A stretch of 64,000 nucleotides of DNA from assembly GCF_000143415.4 (NCBI RefSeq), contig NW_003314407.1:239748-303747 (forward strand). The letters are read 5' to 3'. The notes beneath the pieces are model-generated. The model searched no databases and was not told where the DNA came from. It worked only from the letters and a program-made list of their open reading frames with translations. Source of the DNA: Selaginella moellendorffii. Lineage: Eukaryota; Streptophyta; Lycopodiopsida; Selaginellales; Selaginellaceae. Shown here one piece after another: positions 48,531-61,324 of the stretch; the first letter of the stretch is position 1, and each line of letters starts with the position of its first letter. A program made the position numbers and the translations under genes.

Positions 48531-50250
48531 ATGGCGGACAGTCTGAAAAATACGATCTCCAGCTCTGTGACAACTTCTCCACTGGCTGATGCTCCCGGAT
48601 TTCTCACCCTGTAACGGATTTCTCATGGATTTCTCTTGATCTCTGATGCTAACGTTGTTTCTGTTGCACAGGAGCGAGTAACAGAGGGCTGTTTGGGAGT
48701 TCAAGATTTTTTTTCTTTTGCTCGTGTCCAGAAAACCAACGACCTTTGGGCTAAACACTCTAAAGTCGTTTATCTAAACTCTTGGGATGCTATTAGAAAG
48801 ATTCATGAGCGCATGTTTAGTCTGATGACTTCTCCAGTTTTCTTGCTTGTTTGAAATGCAGATTCAAATTAGTGGCGAGAAACTGACTCCACCGTTTTCA
48901 GCCTGTCAAAGCTCTTGGTTTTGGTGGCAGAAGCAAAAGGCTGGATCGTTGATTGTTCATCGCCATTCGCGACACATGCACAGGTCAATGGCGGACAGTC
49001 TGAAGAACACGATCTCCAGCTCTGGGACGAGTTTCCCACTGGCTGCTGCTCCCGGATTTCTCACCCTGTCACGCCAAGGGCTTGCAACACGATTCCCAGC
49101 ATGCAAATGGCTGAACTCTCATTTCTCTTGATCTCTAAGGCTAACTTGGTTTTTGTTGCGCAGGAGCGAGTAACAGAGGGCTGTTTGGGAGTTCAAGATT
49201 TTGTTTCTTTTATTCGTGTCCAGACAACCAACGGCCTTTGGGCTAAACACTCTAAAGTCGTTTATCTAAACTCTCGGGATGCTATTAGAAAGGTTCATAA
49301 GCCTATGTTTAGTCTGATAACTTCTCTAGTTTTCTTGTTTGTTTGAAATGCAGATTCAAACTAGTGGCGCGAAATTGACTCCACCATTTTCAGCCTGTCA
49401 AATCTCTTGAATTTGGTGACACAGGAAGGCAAGTTTTTTCATAGTCGTTTCTTAATTATGGGATTAAAAAGCCTTTTTGTGATGCAAGTGTACAATCCCT
49501 CCTGTTCACCGTGTTGTGTGTGCCATACAATCTTGTCAAAGGAAAAATATTTATACCCAGTCACTGGTCATGTCATTGTTTGATACGACTTTGGAAGATC
49601 AAGAGACTGCAAATTTTATGGTACGTTTCCTCTTTCTTATGTTGTTCTTGTTGACGATTTCTTTAGGCCAGAGATATGCTGCGAGGTTTGGAGGTGACAG
49701 TGTTGTCAAGACATGATGCAGCTGCAGACCTGGTTCAGATGTATGCATATTCTCAGTGCTTCTTTACATGTGCATATTTTACTGACTCTTATTATGTACA
49801 ACAAGGAGTACGTGCTTGGGCAGCTCATATATGATCAAGCAACGAAGAGACTGCCTGGTGCTCCTGGATCTCTCATCCTGTCGATTCCCAGCATGCATAT
49901 GGCTCTAGGTTTTAAAATGATCCCTCGTTTCTCTTGATCTCTGTGGCTAACTTGTTCTTCTTGTGCAGGAGCAAGTAACAGAGGGTTGTTAGGGAGTTCA
50001 ATATTTATTTTTCTTTTGCTCGTGTCCAGTCAAGACAACCAACAACCTTTGGGCTAAACACTCTAAAGTCGTTTATCTAAACTCTTGGGATGCTATTAGA
50101 AAGATTCATGAGTGCATGTTTAGTCTGATGACTTCTCCAGTTTTCTTGCTTGTTCTAAATGCAGATTCAAACTAGTGGTGAGAAACGGACTCCACCATTT
50201 TTGGCCTGTCAAATCTCTTGGTTTTGGTGACACAGGAAGGTGAGTTTTTT
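48531..50250 (+). repeat. Decayed tandem family, three related segments
   Basis: A segment of about 260 bases beginning GAGCGAGTAACAGAGGGC recurs at about 48672, 49164 and 49969. Copies 1 and 2 also share upstream sequence starting ATGGCGGACAGTCTGAA (48531 and 48989). In copies 1 and 2 the same frame is open over EGCLGVQDF, WAKHSKVVYLNS and AIRK(I/V)H. An acceptor-like CAG stands before each core and another 180 bases later, so these look like copied exons. I do not recognise the protein. No copy forms a complete gene. Confidence 0.7.
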
Positions 50251-52785
50251 CATAGTCGTTTCTTATATATGGGATTAAAAAGCCTTTTTATGATGCAAGT
50301 GTAAATTTAGTAGAGTTGAAAGGTTCCTGCCAGTATTTTGCCATGAAGAGCACAGATAAGAGCGTCATAATCAGCAGAAACAATGTGATATTTCTGACTT
50401 AAAACTTGCACTGATCTTTTGAACAGGTTAATTGCGCATGTGCTGAAAGAGAGATTCAGGAATTGATCTTGCTTTCTAAATTGACTTTTCCTTGCAGATT
50501 ACGACTCATGTTTGCTTAGCAAAAGACTTTTATCCTGCAGGGGAACTCTTCAAAAGGAGAAACAACCACTAAAATACGTTGATCAAGCTCCCCAAACCAG
50601 TGTACAAGTAGCATTTATCTTTGTTTGGTTTTGTACTTGTAAGATCCAGTTTTAACTGAGTTTTTTCTCTTTTCCCTCCAATTGCAGCGGATTGCCATGA
50701 GCATCAAGTGCAGAGCCTAGGATCTGCGTTGGCTGGCTCTGGGATCACATTGCCTCTAGATTTTTGCGATAGTGCCATTTTTTTGTTTTGTTGTGTGGAT
50801 CAACTGCTAAGGCGTTCTTAAGGTGTCAGAGGATGATTATTCAGTGAGTGTGAGACAGATGAGCAAGAAAAACGGAAGCGCCTTCACAAGCATTGGTTCC
50901 AAGAGCAGACACACCAAAAAAAAAAAAAACTCTGGCATTTACATTATCTGGAGATGAGGTCAGACACACACCTACAGCTTACCCCTGCATTTGCAAAAGC
51001 CCCATTGGAAATGGCGACAAGAAATGTGTCAAATAGCACAAGAGAACGATACAACTAACTTCCAAAACAATCATTCATTCATATGTAGGCCTTTGATGTT
51101 TTGAAAAAAATGAGAGATGAAAACAAGAATAGAAAGAAAGAAAGAAAGAGAAAAAAAAAACCAAGTTTTGAAAAGCTGTGTCTTGAAAGCTTCCACTCCT
51201 TTTAAAGAAATACACACTCAAATATATCAAAACATTCTCCCAATTTTACAAAACACTTCAAAAACTTATCTGCCACCTTTTGCAAGCATTATATAACCCC
51301 GTCCCCTATTTAAGTCGTCTGCAAAGGATTTATCTCCTCGACCGTTCGAAATTGGATTTCCAAGCCGCGCCCCCGGGGCAGCATCGGCCCCGGGGGACGG
51401 CGCTCGCGTCATGTGTTCTCGGGGGAGCACGGGGCCCCCCTAACCTTAATCAGGTAACAGCTGAGGAGGTAGAGAGCACCGCATCTATATGAAAAAAGAT
51501 CCTTGTTACAACCACCAAACTCCTGTGCCGTCTGCAAAGCAGTGCTTAGATCCCAGTAAATTCGACAAGCTACCAGCAGACTCTCTCACTCCTCTTGCCC
51601 AGCATCCCCTTGGAATCCTTCAGCTTCCCGGGCCTTGCAAACACATGCTGCTGAAGCGATCTGCAGTGAGATTCAAGCCATGGCTGCAGACTCCAAGAAC
51701 TGCCACACGTTCACGAAAGCGATCTCCTCCTATTTCAAGGCCATGGCATGGAAGAGCTCTAGAGCTTCCCGTCCTTGTCATTTGCATGTAAAAACCTCTG
51801 AAAACATAACGGAAGAAGTAGAAATCTATCGTTTATAAAGTTAATTTGTAGTTTATAATTTTATCAACTGACTTTGAAAAGGTAGAACTCACCCAGCCAG
51901 CATATAATTCCCTTCACTTCCAACTCCCACTGCTCAAAAAGCCACTACAGATGCCCATCAATAGTCAGCATGATTGGCTCTTAAGAAAATAAGATTTCCA
52001 TTTTACCTAGGCAGTTGAAAGCCTAAGTGAGGTTTCTGGCTGCACATTCTTTTTGTTCTAAAAAACTCGATATATCCTTAAAACAGTACATACCATCAAA
52101 TCGATGATTGAGTTGTGCTGGAAATGATCACAGCTTATCCAAGGATCCAGCAAAAAACAAAGTTGCTTCTAAAGTTTCACAACATGGACTTCATATCTTG
52201 TAGTGGTGCATGATATTCAGTTACCAGAAAAACACAAACCCAGTAACTAATACTTGTATACATGCCCTCTAGGCTCTGTTGTCTCCCAGCTTGGCTGAGG
52301 TATTGCACCATACTTTTCACAGAAAAAAAAAATGTTTCAGGAACGGCCATCCCACTCGAATGGAGAATACATACTTGTATTCCAATTGGAATTCCATCTC
52401 TTTGCAAGAGTGAAAATAGGACTGCTATCAGTGACAAGATTGTAAGACTTTAGAAACAAATGATCAGCAAGCAGTGTAAAAATGAACAGTGAACAGTTGT
52501 TTGTAATGATTATGATACCCATGTGTCTTTAATTGGAAAGATTAGAAATGAATTTGATTGGTGTGTGGTCATAGAATAGGTTGCATTCAAAAGACCACAC
52601 TTGAAACTCAATTAGAAAATAAAATTGTGTCGTGACAGGGCATTATGCATCTAGGTATATGTGTGCTCAACAAAACGACACCAGACTATATGTTACACAC
52701 GTTTCTTTAGTTGCACTGTTTCTGAATCTCTGTAACTTTTGCATTCTCAAACTGTATCATTGAGTGCTTGAAGGCCCACATAAGG
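50251..52785. other. Gene-poor AT-rich interval with a GC-rich island
   Basis: No gene is supported over 2.5 kb. A compact GC-rich block at about 51350-51460 stands out (see finding). A-rich runs lie near 50915 and 51150. Short frames near 51489-51838 show no domain. Confidence 0.5.
51350..51462. other. GC-rich island with inverted repeat
   Basis: Very GC-rich sequence within AT-rich surroundings. CCCCCGGGGC and GCCCCGGGGG are separated by six bases and would make a strong stem. It may derive from organellar DNA or be a structured element; neither can be settled here. Confidence 0.45.
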
Positions 52786-55681
52786 ATGGGAGGGGACGAA
52801 GAGCTCACCGCCAGAGGCATCAATCCCTGTCTGATTCTAAACAAGTCCACCAATTTTGGAAAGAAAAGAGCTGGTGTTGCCGGCAACCAGTACAAGAAAC
52901 CTAAGATCGGGTGCATGCCTGCCGACTTTCTTGAGTTTTTCCCAATTCAGGGGGATGCCGCACAGAATGATAAAACAGTTGTTTGTACACAGCAGCCAAG
53001 ACAATGTTCCCAGTTTTGGAAAGCAGGAAATTACGATGGTTCTAACGCACAAACAATGTCAGGTCCTTGCTCATTATGACTGCTTTTTAAGGAAGTAACT
53101 CATTACGTGGTTTTGTAGCTGGAATGGACCACGTACGAATGCATCCCAAATTCCTTCATTCTAACGCAAGAAGCCACAAGTGGGCTTTTGGTGGTAATTC
53201 AAATAGGCATATCACTGTTCCTCTTTTCTTTCTAATGCATGATCTTACACTTTTTGCAGCAATAGCAGAGCTGCTTGATAATGCACTCGACCAGACAACA
53301 AATGGAGCGACATTTGCCAACATAGATGTTCTCAAGAATCCAGTTAATGGCACGCCAATGCTTCTGTTTGAAGGTTTGTAAGACTTTTTTTTTTTTTCCC
53401 TTTTTTCTTTCTTTATGCAAGTAACATTGTATTTGTTAATTTAGACAATGGTGGTGGAATGACTCTTGATCATTTGCGACAATGTATGCCCTTTGGGTAT
53501 TCTGTAAATGACACAGCCAGTAGAACAATTGGACAATGTAAGTGCCATCTTTTTTTTTACATTTTTTAATATTATTTATACTACCAGATGGAAATGGTTT
53601 CAAAACAAGTACAATGCGCCTTGGTGCAGATGTCATTGTATTTTCAAAATCAAACATTGCAGTAGGTGACAGGTATAAGAGTTGACTGCCATATTTTTCG
53701 CCACTTTATTTAACATTGTGTACAGATTTATTCAAAGTGTGGGATTACTCTCTTATAGCTTTCTCCGTGATACAGTGCAGCAAGATATTATAGTTCCAAT
53801 GGTTTTGAGTGGATAAATTCTCTTAGATGTGTATTCATCACATTGTTCATATTTGCAGCTGGATTATGAAGGATATGGGCTTGAGTTAAAAGAGATCCAT
53901 AAATGTACACATCAAGATTGGAAAATTCGTATGGACGTAATCACTAAATGGAGTCCTTATCAAAATGAAGAATCTATTCATAGCCAAGTAGGTACTCTAG
54001 ATCAATAATCTTAAGTTATGTGTCTCTACTATTCAAGTTCAAGAAAATTAATGACCAAGGGACAAGAATAATTATCTATAATCTTTGGGAGAATGACGAG
54101 CAACAAATTGAACTAGACTTCAAATCTGATCCTCATGTATGTTTTATATTTTAAAATTTTACTTTTCTGACACCCATCAAGGATATCTGAATTAGAAACG
54201 GTCGACATGACATACATTGTGAAATGGCAAACAAATATTCCAGTATTAAGCACTTTTTCCTGTACAAAAGTTCTCTACGGGTAAGAAAAAATTTAAAATA
54301 CACTTTCTCATCCACTCAGGTTTGCAGGTATATATTTCAATGTTGTATTTGCATCTACCAGAAAACTTCAAGATCACTCTTCGAAATCAAGAAGTTAAAC
54401 ACTCTGACATAAGGAGTGATGCAATGCATATAGAGCAGTTTAATTTCAAGTTTCAAAATGATTTAAAAGTAGTTGTCCCCATTATTAAAATTTTCTTTGA
54501 TATTTATTCAACTTTGAATGTAGATGTCTGCAAAAGTACACTTTTGGTACACACAACAAATAGATATACAAGGATTTAATGTCTACCACAAAAACCGACT
54601 TATTAAGGTAACCAATCATTCAAAAAGATCATTTTTCTCATTTAATATATGACAGCCCTTTTGGAAAATATGGAATTCATCACGAAAACAAGGGCGAGGT
54701 GTCTATGGCAAGTTTTACTATTCTACTATTAGTCTTTGATACATTCTTTAAGGTTATTTAGGAGTTTTGGAAGCAAACTTTGTGGAGCCCACTCATGATA
54801 AACAAGGTTTTGAAAGAACACCTATTGTTCAACAATTAGAGTATCAACTGCAAATCATGCAGAAAAGATTATGGTTGGCTTGTTTGTTTATACCTTTTTA
54901 CTAAGTTCTTTTTCTACACAGGAAGGACTTTCAGAAAAAGCAGACCGATAGACCAGTTGCTGATGTTGCTTTTGCTACCGAGAAGAAAAACATGATGCAT
55001 AAAGAAAAAACTTTATACCAGTTTCAGAATGAACAACAAATAGAACATCTTCACGGTAGAACCTTTTAACACAAGAATGATGTTTCTTTGCTAAAATATA
55101 TTCACAATGCTAATCATTGTCCTTAGATTGCGAGGACACAGAACATTTTCAAAGAAAAGCAAAGAAGGGATCGGAATCTCACTTTGCTAATGAAATAGAT
55201 AAGGTATTTGGTGTAAATTTGTGAGAAACATAACTTAAATTTAAGCTAACTCAAAATCTGATGATTTCCAGAATGTAAAATCACAAATGGCAGAGTTTCT
55301 ATTTAGAAAAAAAACAGACACTGAGATCACCTCCACACTGAAAGATGCTCAGCCAATACATAACTTCCCTAAACTAGCTACATTGAGGAAACTATCACTG
55401 AAGTACGTATGAATTGTATCTATTACTGACTTCAAATTTCCATTTCAGAGCGGAGGCACATCTAAACATGGCAGTTGCTGAAAATCCAAAAGAATGTACT
55501 TGATCTTCCTCTAATCCCTCTCAGATGATTTTGTATTTTTTGAGCTGTATTTGTTATTATTACAGATTCAACAGCTGAACGGAATGATAAGTCTTATCAA
55601 GCAGTGGGCTATTCAATGAGCATGACAAATATTAAAATGAGATTGAGAAAAAGGAAAAACATCGTGTCTTACAGATATTAA
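52786..55681 (+). CDS. MORC-family GHKL ATPase, interrupted by one in-frame TGA (probable pseudogene)
   Basis: At least 17 exons can be read in phase, starting 52786-53062, 53119-53193, 53260-53373, 53445-53537, 53588-53672, 53726-53801, 53859-53987 and 54038-54136, and ending at TAA 55679-55681. Motifs: GMDHVRMHPKFLHSNA, ELLDNALD (N box), DNGGGM, YGNGFKTSTMRLGADV (ATP lid), then TRIIIYNLWEND, GFNVYHKNRLIKPFWKIWN and NFVEPTHDKQGFERT. Plant MORCs act in gene silencing and immunity in the nucleus. At 54188-54190 the conserved DIxIRN stretch reads GAT ATC TGA, a nonsense codon I could not avoid with another splice choice. The intron after GRGVYG begins GCAAGT, a GC-AG intron. Base composition is much more AT-rich than the genes at 31-47 kb. 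Confidence 0.75.
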
Positions 55682-57763
55682 AAAATAGATTGAGAAAAAA
55701 AGTTTTAAACTATACTATGGTCCTCTCATCATTAATTAGAATGATGGTATAAAACAAATTTCAAATTGTCAGAAAATAAACTAAATAAATCCAAATAATA
55801 CAGCTCATCCAGCCGAACCAGATAGCAGCCCCCATGGAAGAGGAAGTCCATGTACGTATGGACGAGCTCCACCTGTGTAACAGACCACACGACATAGTTC
55901 CTCTCCTCAGGTGAGTGTGAAGGGTTTGGATTTGGCACACCAGCTTCTGCTTTAAAGGCAAAACCCAGCAGCAAACTTTGTTGAAAGGGAACCAATTTCT
56001 TAGCTTTGACAAAGTAGCACTGGCTTTTGCACCGTAATTTTTAAATATTACAGCTCTTCAACGATGGTTTGCAATAGTTCCCATTACTCTACTTGGTAGA
56101 TAGAAATATTGCTCTGCTGAATTACAATCATTTGGAACCTGCATAAAAAAAGGCTTACACTTGACTTTTGTGTTTCTGGATTACACAACATCAACTTCTA
56201 GCATACAAGACAAGCATTCTTTGTGCAAAAAAATCATCCAGCACAAGACCATTATCACAGTCATACACTAGAAACCATGAGGAAACCAGGAGGAAGAGCG
56301 ATACAGTATGAAAGAAAATGCGAGATAACTGACACAGTTCAAGCAGTGTACATGGATGGGAGCGGAAGAGGTGCAGCAGTACAAGGACTACCGTCCACAA
56401 CAAGCCATACAGTTAGCAACAGCAATTTTGCATGATTGTTTATGTCTGGTGCTGCTACAGGTCGAGCATTTGACACGGGGTACCAGGGTAGTGGAGTAGA
56501 CTTGCTTTATGATGCCCGACTGAATTTTCACGTACCGTTTGTCTCTTCCAGCTTAACGGCTGGGGTAGGACGAGGGTGGTTCGAGAGTTACATCGGAATC
56601 AGGTGTGGATCTTTTACTTGTCGCTGGGTTCTAACACCTGTTATCTTCAGCCTTTAGATTTTTTGAAAAGGTTTCCTTAACCGTGTAAGACAAGCACCGG
56701 GAAATGGAGATTACACAGGCCATCTCACATGCATGCCCTACTGTCTGGCTTATTGGATCGCATGCTTTGAGCAGCTGGTTGGAGCTGGTTGGATTCGTCT
56801 GATTTTCAGACGAAGAATCAGATAAAAAAAGAAAGAAAAGGAAAGTGTTTTTCCTGGGAGTTGTTTCCCTTCGCACACACTTGCCATATAAAAGCTTAAG
56901 AATGCATCAAGTACAAATAAACGAAGATCAAACTGTTTCGCTATGGATCAAAATGGTGTTCAGTAGTTGCATTCATAACCAGCAAGTGTAGCTGGAATTC
57001 GAGTGTTGGAAGATGCATCAGACACAATTTTGTGCTTATCTGGACGCAATCCGTTTCCATGGGCGTTGTAATCCTCTTTGGTCCTTATAACCTTGGTAAC
57101 AAAAGGGAAAGACCTAGAAAAACGCCTGTGACTAGACATGACCATACTGTGTCGGTTCTCTGTGATTTTCAAGTCATGGAACTCCATCACCAGCGATTCA
57201 TCCTTTTGCCGCCGGCAGAATCAGGATAGTAAAGCAAAGATTCCTTGCGTGTTATGACTACCTTCTTGGATGTGACGCGCTGCGCCTGGGATCCATTATG
57301 GGCGAACCACTTTGAGAAGTTTACAAAACCTTCACAGAACGTTTATGTCTCTGCTTCTGCAGGTGGCTTGGGATGAATCGACAAGGCCACGATTCCTTTA
57401 AGTTTTCTAGAGCACTTGCTGGTGGGAAAGAGGAGCCGTGTATTGCCACAGTTGTTATTAAACATGAAAATCGGTAGATCGTGGGAAGGGCTTTTGGCCG
57501 GTAGTGTAGAATCAGATTTTTTTTAAAAACAATGAACAAGAACTTAAGTTTTTCAAGAAGATAAACTACTTTTGCCACTAACTCTTCTGGAGAGGGAGGA
57601 GGAAGATAAAGTCGTAATCTTTTTTCCCCACTAATACAAGAATAAATTTTATTATTTCAACCAATGCATATGCATCAAGGCAGTGATAACAACGTTGCCA
57701 ACGGTTTGATAAATGTGAACATTAGATAGCAGATATCACGGAGAAACCCTATCGTGAACAATC
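55682..57763. other. Intergenic, nothing recognised
   Basis: About 2 kb between MORC and RPA1. Several 70-90-codon frames exist on both strands (55732-56012, 56191-56657, 56960-57229) but none has a domain or supporting splice structure. Confidence 0.5.
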
Positions 57764-59585
57764 ATGAAGTGCACAGATGATGGGATCAGAAGGGTCAAAG
57801 AAAATTCGAAAGAGGAACTCGTGTTGCGTGTGACGAATATAGATTCAAAGCCTGGTGCTCTGACCAAGAAGTTCTCTGTCACGGATGACAGAGAAATACT
57901 CGAGGCAATTGCATCACACCGAGTTTCAAGTTTAATAGATTCATGTGGTGCCCGTCTGAATTCGTTTGTAAAATTCCTAGACTACGCGTTCCTTGAGACA
58001 AATGGGAAACAGTAAGTGTATTTTCCTTTTGACAGAGCATTTTAAACACCAAAATATTCTGTAGGTCATTGATTGTTTCGGATGCATGCTTCCTGGATGG
58101 TGGAGTATGGAAGCGCACACACTCAAACCCTATCCTTCAAGATATGAAAGTGGTAAATCCTTTCTTTGGTTTTAATTCTAAAATAACTGCTACAATTGAA
58201 CTTGCCAGGGACAAAAACGAGCCCAGGAGTCCATGGAAAAGGTATTTCACGTCTTAACCAGTTTATTCAATTTGTTCCCTTTGATACAGGGAGAGAGCTC
58301 AAAAAAGGCCGTCATAAAAGAGGTGTTCATCAAAGAAATCAGTGACCGTTCTTACAGGTGATCCTTCCGTGCAAGAGTCACACACAAGAACAAGTTGATA
58401 CATTTCAACACGAAAAGATCTGGACGCATAATGTCATTTGACGTTGTCGATGTCCAGGGAACAGAGATTAGAATTATTGGCTCCGACGATTGTGCCTTGG
58501 TTTTGTCAGATAAGATTGTACAGGGTACAGTGTATTCATTTTCTGGTAGTGGTGGAATACGACGTTCCAATCAGGCATACACACCATTTGAAGTGACATG
58601 GGAGATTCAGGCTAACAAAGGTATGGAGTTTACAGCTTTGGATGAGGATGCAACGTTCCCAAGAATTGTCTTGGCAAAAACAAGCATATTAAGTGCGTGT
58701 CAGAAGGAAAGGGACTCTTTTGTCGATGTGGTTGGTATCGTAATATGGATCGGTACAATTACAGTAACATCTCGTGACAGTGGAACTTTTGTGAAGAAGA
58801 GAACATTGTGTCTAGGTGATGATTCAGGCCACAGTGTTGATCTATGTCTCTGGGATTTAAAAGCAGAAGAAGAGGGCTCATATATACAGGAGCGGATAGA
58901 CAGTGGAGTTCAGCCAATAATATGTGTCAAGGGTGGAAAGGTATCGGACTACAATGGTAAATCACTTTCAGCAATTGGTGTGAGCACCATTCTTATTGAA
59001 CCGGAAATGGAAGCAGTGGCTGATTTGAGAGAATGGATGACATTGTACTACAATGTCACTAACTTCATACATTTGAGCACTTCATCATCCAGACAGACTG
59101 TTAGCTGCACCACTACTTTATCAGAGATATCAAACATGCAGTTAAAGGTGTTAGAGAGTTCCCCTATCTATAGAGTGATAGCTACTGTGAAGGAAATGAA
59201 GACAGATGAGTTTTACTATAATGCATGCATCAATGTCTTGAATGCACGGCAATGTGGCAAAAAAACTACCCGAACAGCAGATGGTTGGTTCTGCAGTTAT
59301 TGCAATATTGAGTCTGCCAACATGGAGTTCAAGTATGCTCTAAAGATGTGCATCGAGGATAGTAGCAGTCATGTGTGGGCCATTGCATTTCAAGAGGCTG
59401 CACAGGAAATAGTGGGAATGTCAGCAAAGGAACTAGCTACAATGCGAGATGAGAACTACCCTGCATTCTCACTACTTATCGATGGTATCCGCTCAAAGAT
59501 TTACAAATTCAAAATCTGGAGCAAGCTTGAAAAATACCAAGACATGGAGAAGCTAAGGTTCTATATACTTGGACTTGACACCTAA
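57764..59585 (+). CDS. Replication protein A large subunit (RPA1/RPA70), interrupted by one in-frame TGA
   Basis: The model is 57764-58011, 58065 to about 58152, two small exons (peptides GQKRAQESMEK and GESSKKAVIKEV), then a long exon to TAA at 59585. The order is an N-terminal OB fold (SFVKFLDYAF, SLIVSDA), a linker, DBD-A (ARVTHKNK, MSFDVVDVQG), DBD-B (FVDVVGIV, LGDDSGHSVDLCLWD) and DBD-C with a zinc ribbon (ACINVLNARQC, WFCSYCN) and AFQEAAQEI. RPA1 binds single-stranded DNA in replication and repair. At 58359-58361 the RW at the start of DBD-A reads AGG TGA, so Trp is a stop unless an unseen splice or a sequence error explains it. Downstream of it the frame is open for over 400 codons. 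Confidence 0.78.
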
Positions 59586-60412
59586 GGTATGCAGATTCCA
59601 TTCTAATCTTTTACACGTTGATATATTTATCTGTGTTTTGTTTTGTAGTTACATGGAACTTGCAAAAACAAATAAAATAAAACACACCTCCTAGCAAACA
59701 TCAGCTCTGTTTGATGGTTATCTGTAGCAAGAAAGGAATATCAAGATACAAAAACTAAAAAAGGGAAAGAACAACAACACATGATTCTCAAGTGGACAAT
59801 AAATGACAAATGCACCAACTGTATCAGAATTTAGCATGTTATAATGAACAAACACATAGTCCACCAGAAAATACAGTCATTTATACTTCAATACACATCA
59901 CTTGCTTGCAGATGCAAAACCAGCAATTCTATACCAAAAATCCCTTTACCATACCATCCCATTAACTGCTCTTACCTCTGGAATGCCCAAATAATATACC
60001 AAATTGAGGAATATGATTGAGCCACCTCTTCATGTGTTGAATAATTCTTTTAAGCTTTGAGTCCAAGCTTGTATTATTCTATTCCAGTTAAACATTTAAG
60101 AAATAGTGTTTGGTTGCAATCACTAAGTAAAAACTAAATAAACCAAGTGCTTGTTACATATTGAACTAAAGCAAGTTTTAATAAATTGTTTTCTTTTTTG
60201 GATTAACATCTAACTATCCCAGCGGAGCTGGGTTCCCTGCTAGTTGTAATGTTTAAGAGACATTGGAGTACAAATATTCCTAACTGATTCTTGAGATAAT
60301 CCCGCATCAGCATTGAGACGTCATCTATAGTCGTCCAAGCAAAAGCCATTCTCTTTATTGTTTCATATGTTTATTTGGGATCTTACAATGGGGCATTGAT
60401 AGAAACATTTTA
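59586..60412. other. AT-rich spacer between RPA1-like and lectin genes
   Basis: No gene is recognised. It holds the 3' flanks of both convergent genes. Confidence 0.5.
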
Positions 60413-61324
60413 TTAAAACAAGCAAACTTTTTTGGAAGCCCACATTTCGTATATCCATGGTTTAATATGGAATTGCTTTTGATAACTTGCAAATAAAATT
60501 AAATTACAATCATTTTGAAGTATTAGATATGAATTTACAAAACAATTTTTAGTTTTACAATTTGTACCTGATGCCCATAAAGATTTTTCATTCTTTTCAT
60601 ATAAAACTAGATTACCATCTTCCTGGAGCCTCAACTTACAATTTGTACCTCTATTTGCAGTTTTAGTAGACCATAATATAAGATTTTTGTAATATAATAT
60701 TAAATTACAAATGCTATTGAGATATAAATGTGCTTTTCCATTTGGGGAAACTAAAAAAAAATTTGCTGACAAATACTGATGTGGCATATTGATATAGCCA
60801 CTTATTAATGTACTAAGAAAAATATTACATTTAATCATGTTACCAACTGAAGTTAGTAATTCAGGTCTACGAGGAATATAGTTTCTTATCATATATTGAA
60901 AAGCATAATGTTCAGTTATAACAGTAACATAAGAAGCAGCAACATTTACTATTTGACCATAAGCTTCTTCCAAAAGTGCACCTAAGTCACCTCTTATAAC
61001 AGATCCAGGATCAGTACCACCAGCTGCATTCATTGCACATTTTGCAAATGATCGTTCAACTCTGCTATAAATCCAAAGACTAATAGAAATAGTTGTACTA
61101 GTTCCATCGTCATGTTCAAGTACAGCTGTACCATCTTGTCTTTGACCTCTTGGATAATTATCATTGGTTATGACAGCAATCATTCCTCCAATACCATTTA
61201 AAATCGCACGAACAGAGTCGTCATCTAATGCATTTAACTCACCATAATCAATTTGATAAGAGGATTGTACTTGTGAAAAAAAACTAGATAATAAAAATAA
61301 ATTAAAAAAATAAATAAAATTCAT
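60413..61324 (-). CDS. Secreted B-lectin protein, paralogue of the gene at 1067
   Basis: Intronless, 303 residues from ATG 61324. Signal peptide FIYFFNLFLLSSFFSQVQS. The same unrecognised N-terminal domain follows (AILNGIGGMIAVI, SLWIYSRVERSFAKC, QIVNVAASYVTVITEHY), then a B-lectin domain with GKAHLYLNS, LQEDGNLVLY and LQNDCNLILF. Its first lectin site is degenerate, with Ile at the usual Asp position (SICNLILY). The shared FFLVSPNGKAHLYL-like run and ITEHY motif link the two copies along their whole length, but they are clearly diverged. Base composition is strongly AT-rich. Function beyond probable sugar binding is unknown. Confidence 0.75.
   Translation of the reverse strand: MNFIYFFNLFLLSSFFSQVQSSYQIDYGELNALDDDSVRAILNGIGGMIAVITNDNYPRGQRQDGTAVLEHDDGTSTTISISLWIYSRVERSFAKCAMNAAGGTDPGSVIRGDLGALLEEAYGQIVNVAASYVTVITEHYAFQYMIRNYIPRRPELLTSVGNMIKCNIFLSTLISGYINMPHQYLSANFFLVSPNGKAHLYLNSICNLILYYKNLILWSTKTANRGTNCKLRLQEDGNLVLYEKNEKSLWASGTNCKTKNCFVNSYLILQNDCNLILFASYQKQFHIKPWIYEMWASKKVCLF

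Noticed and set aside
51489-51791. 100-codon frame beside the GC-rich island
   Set aside because: No domain, no splice signals and no homologue recognised.
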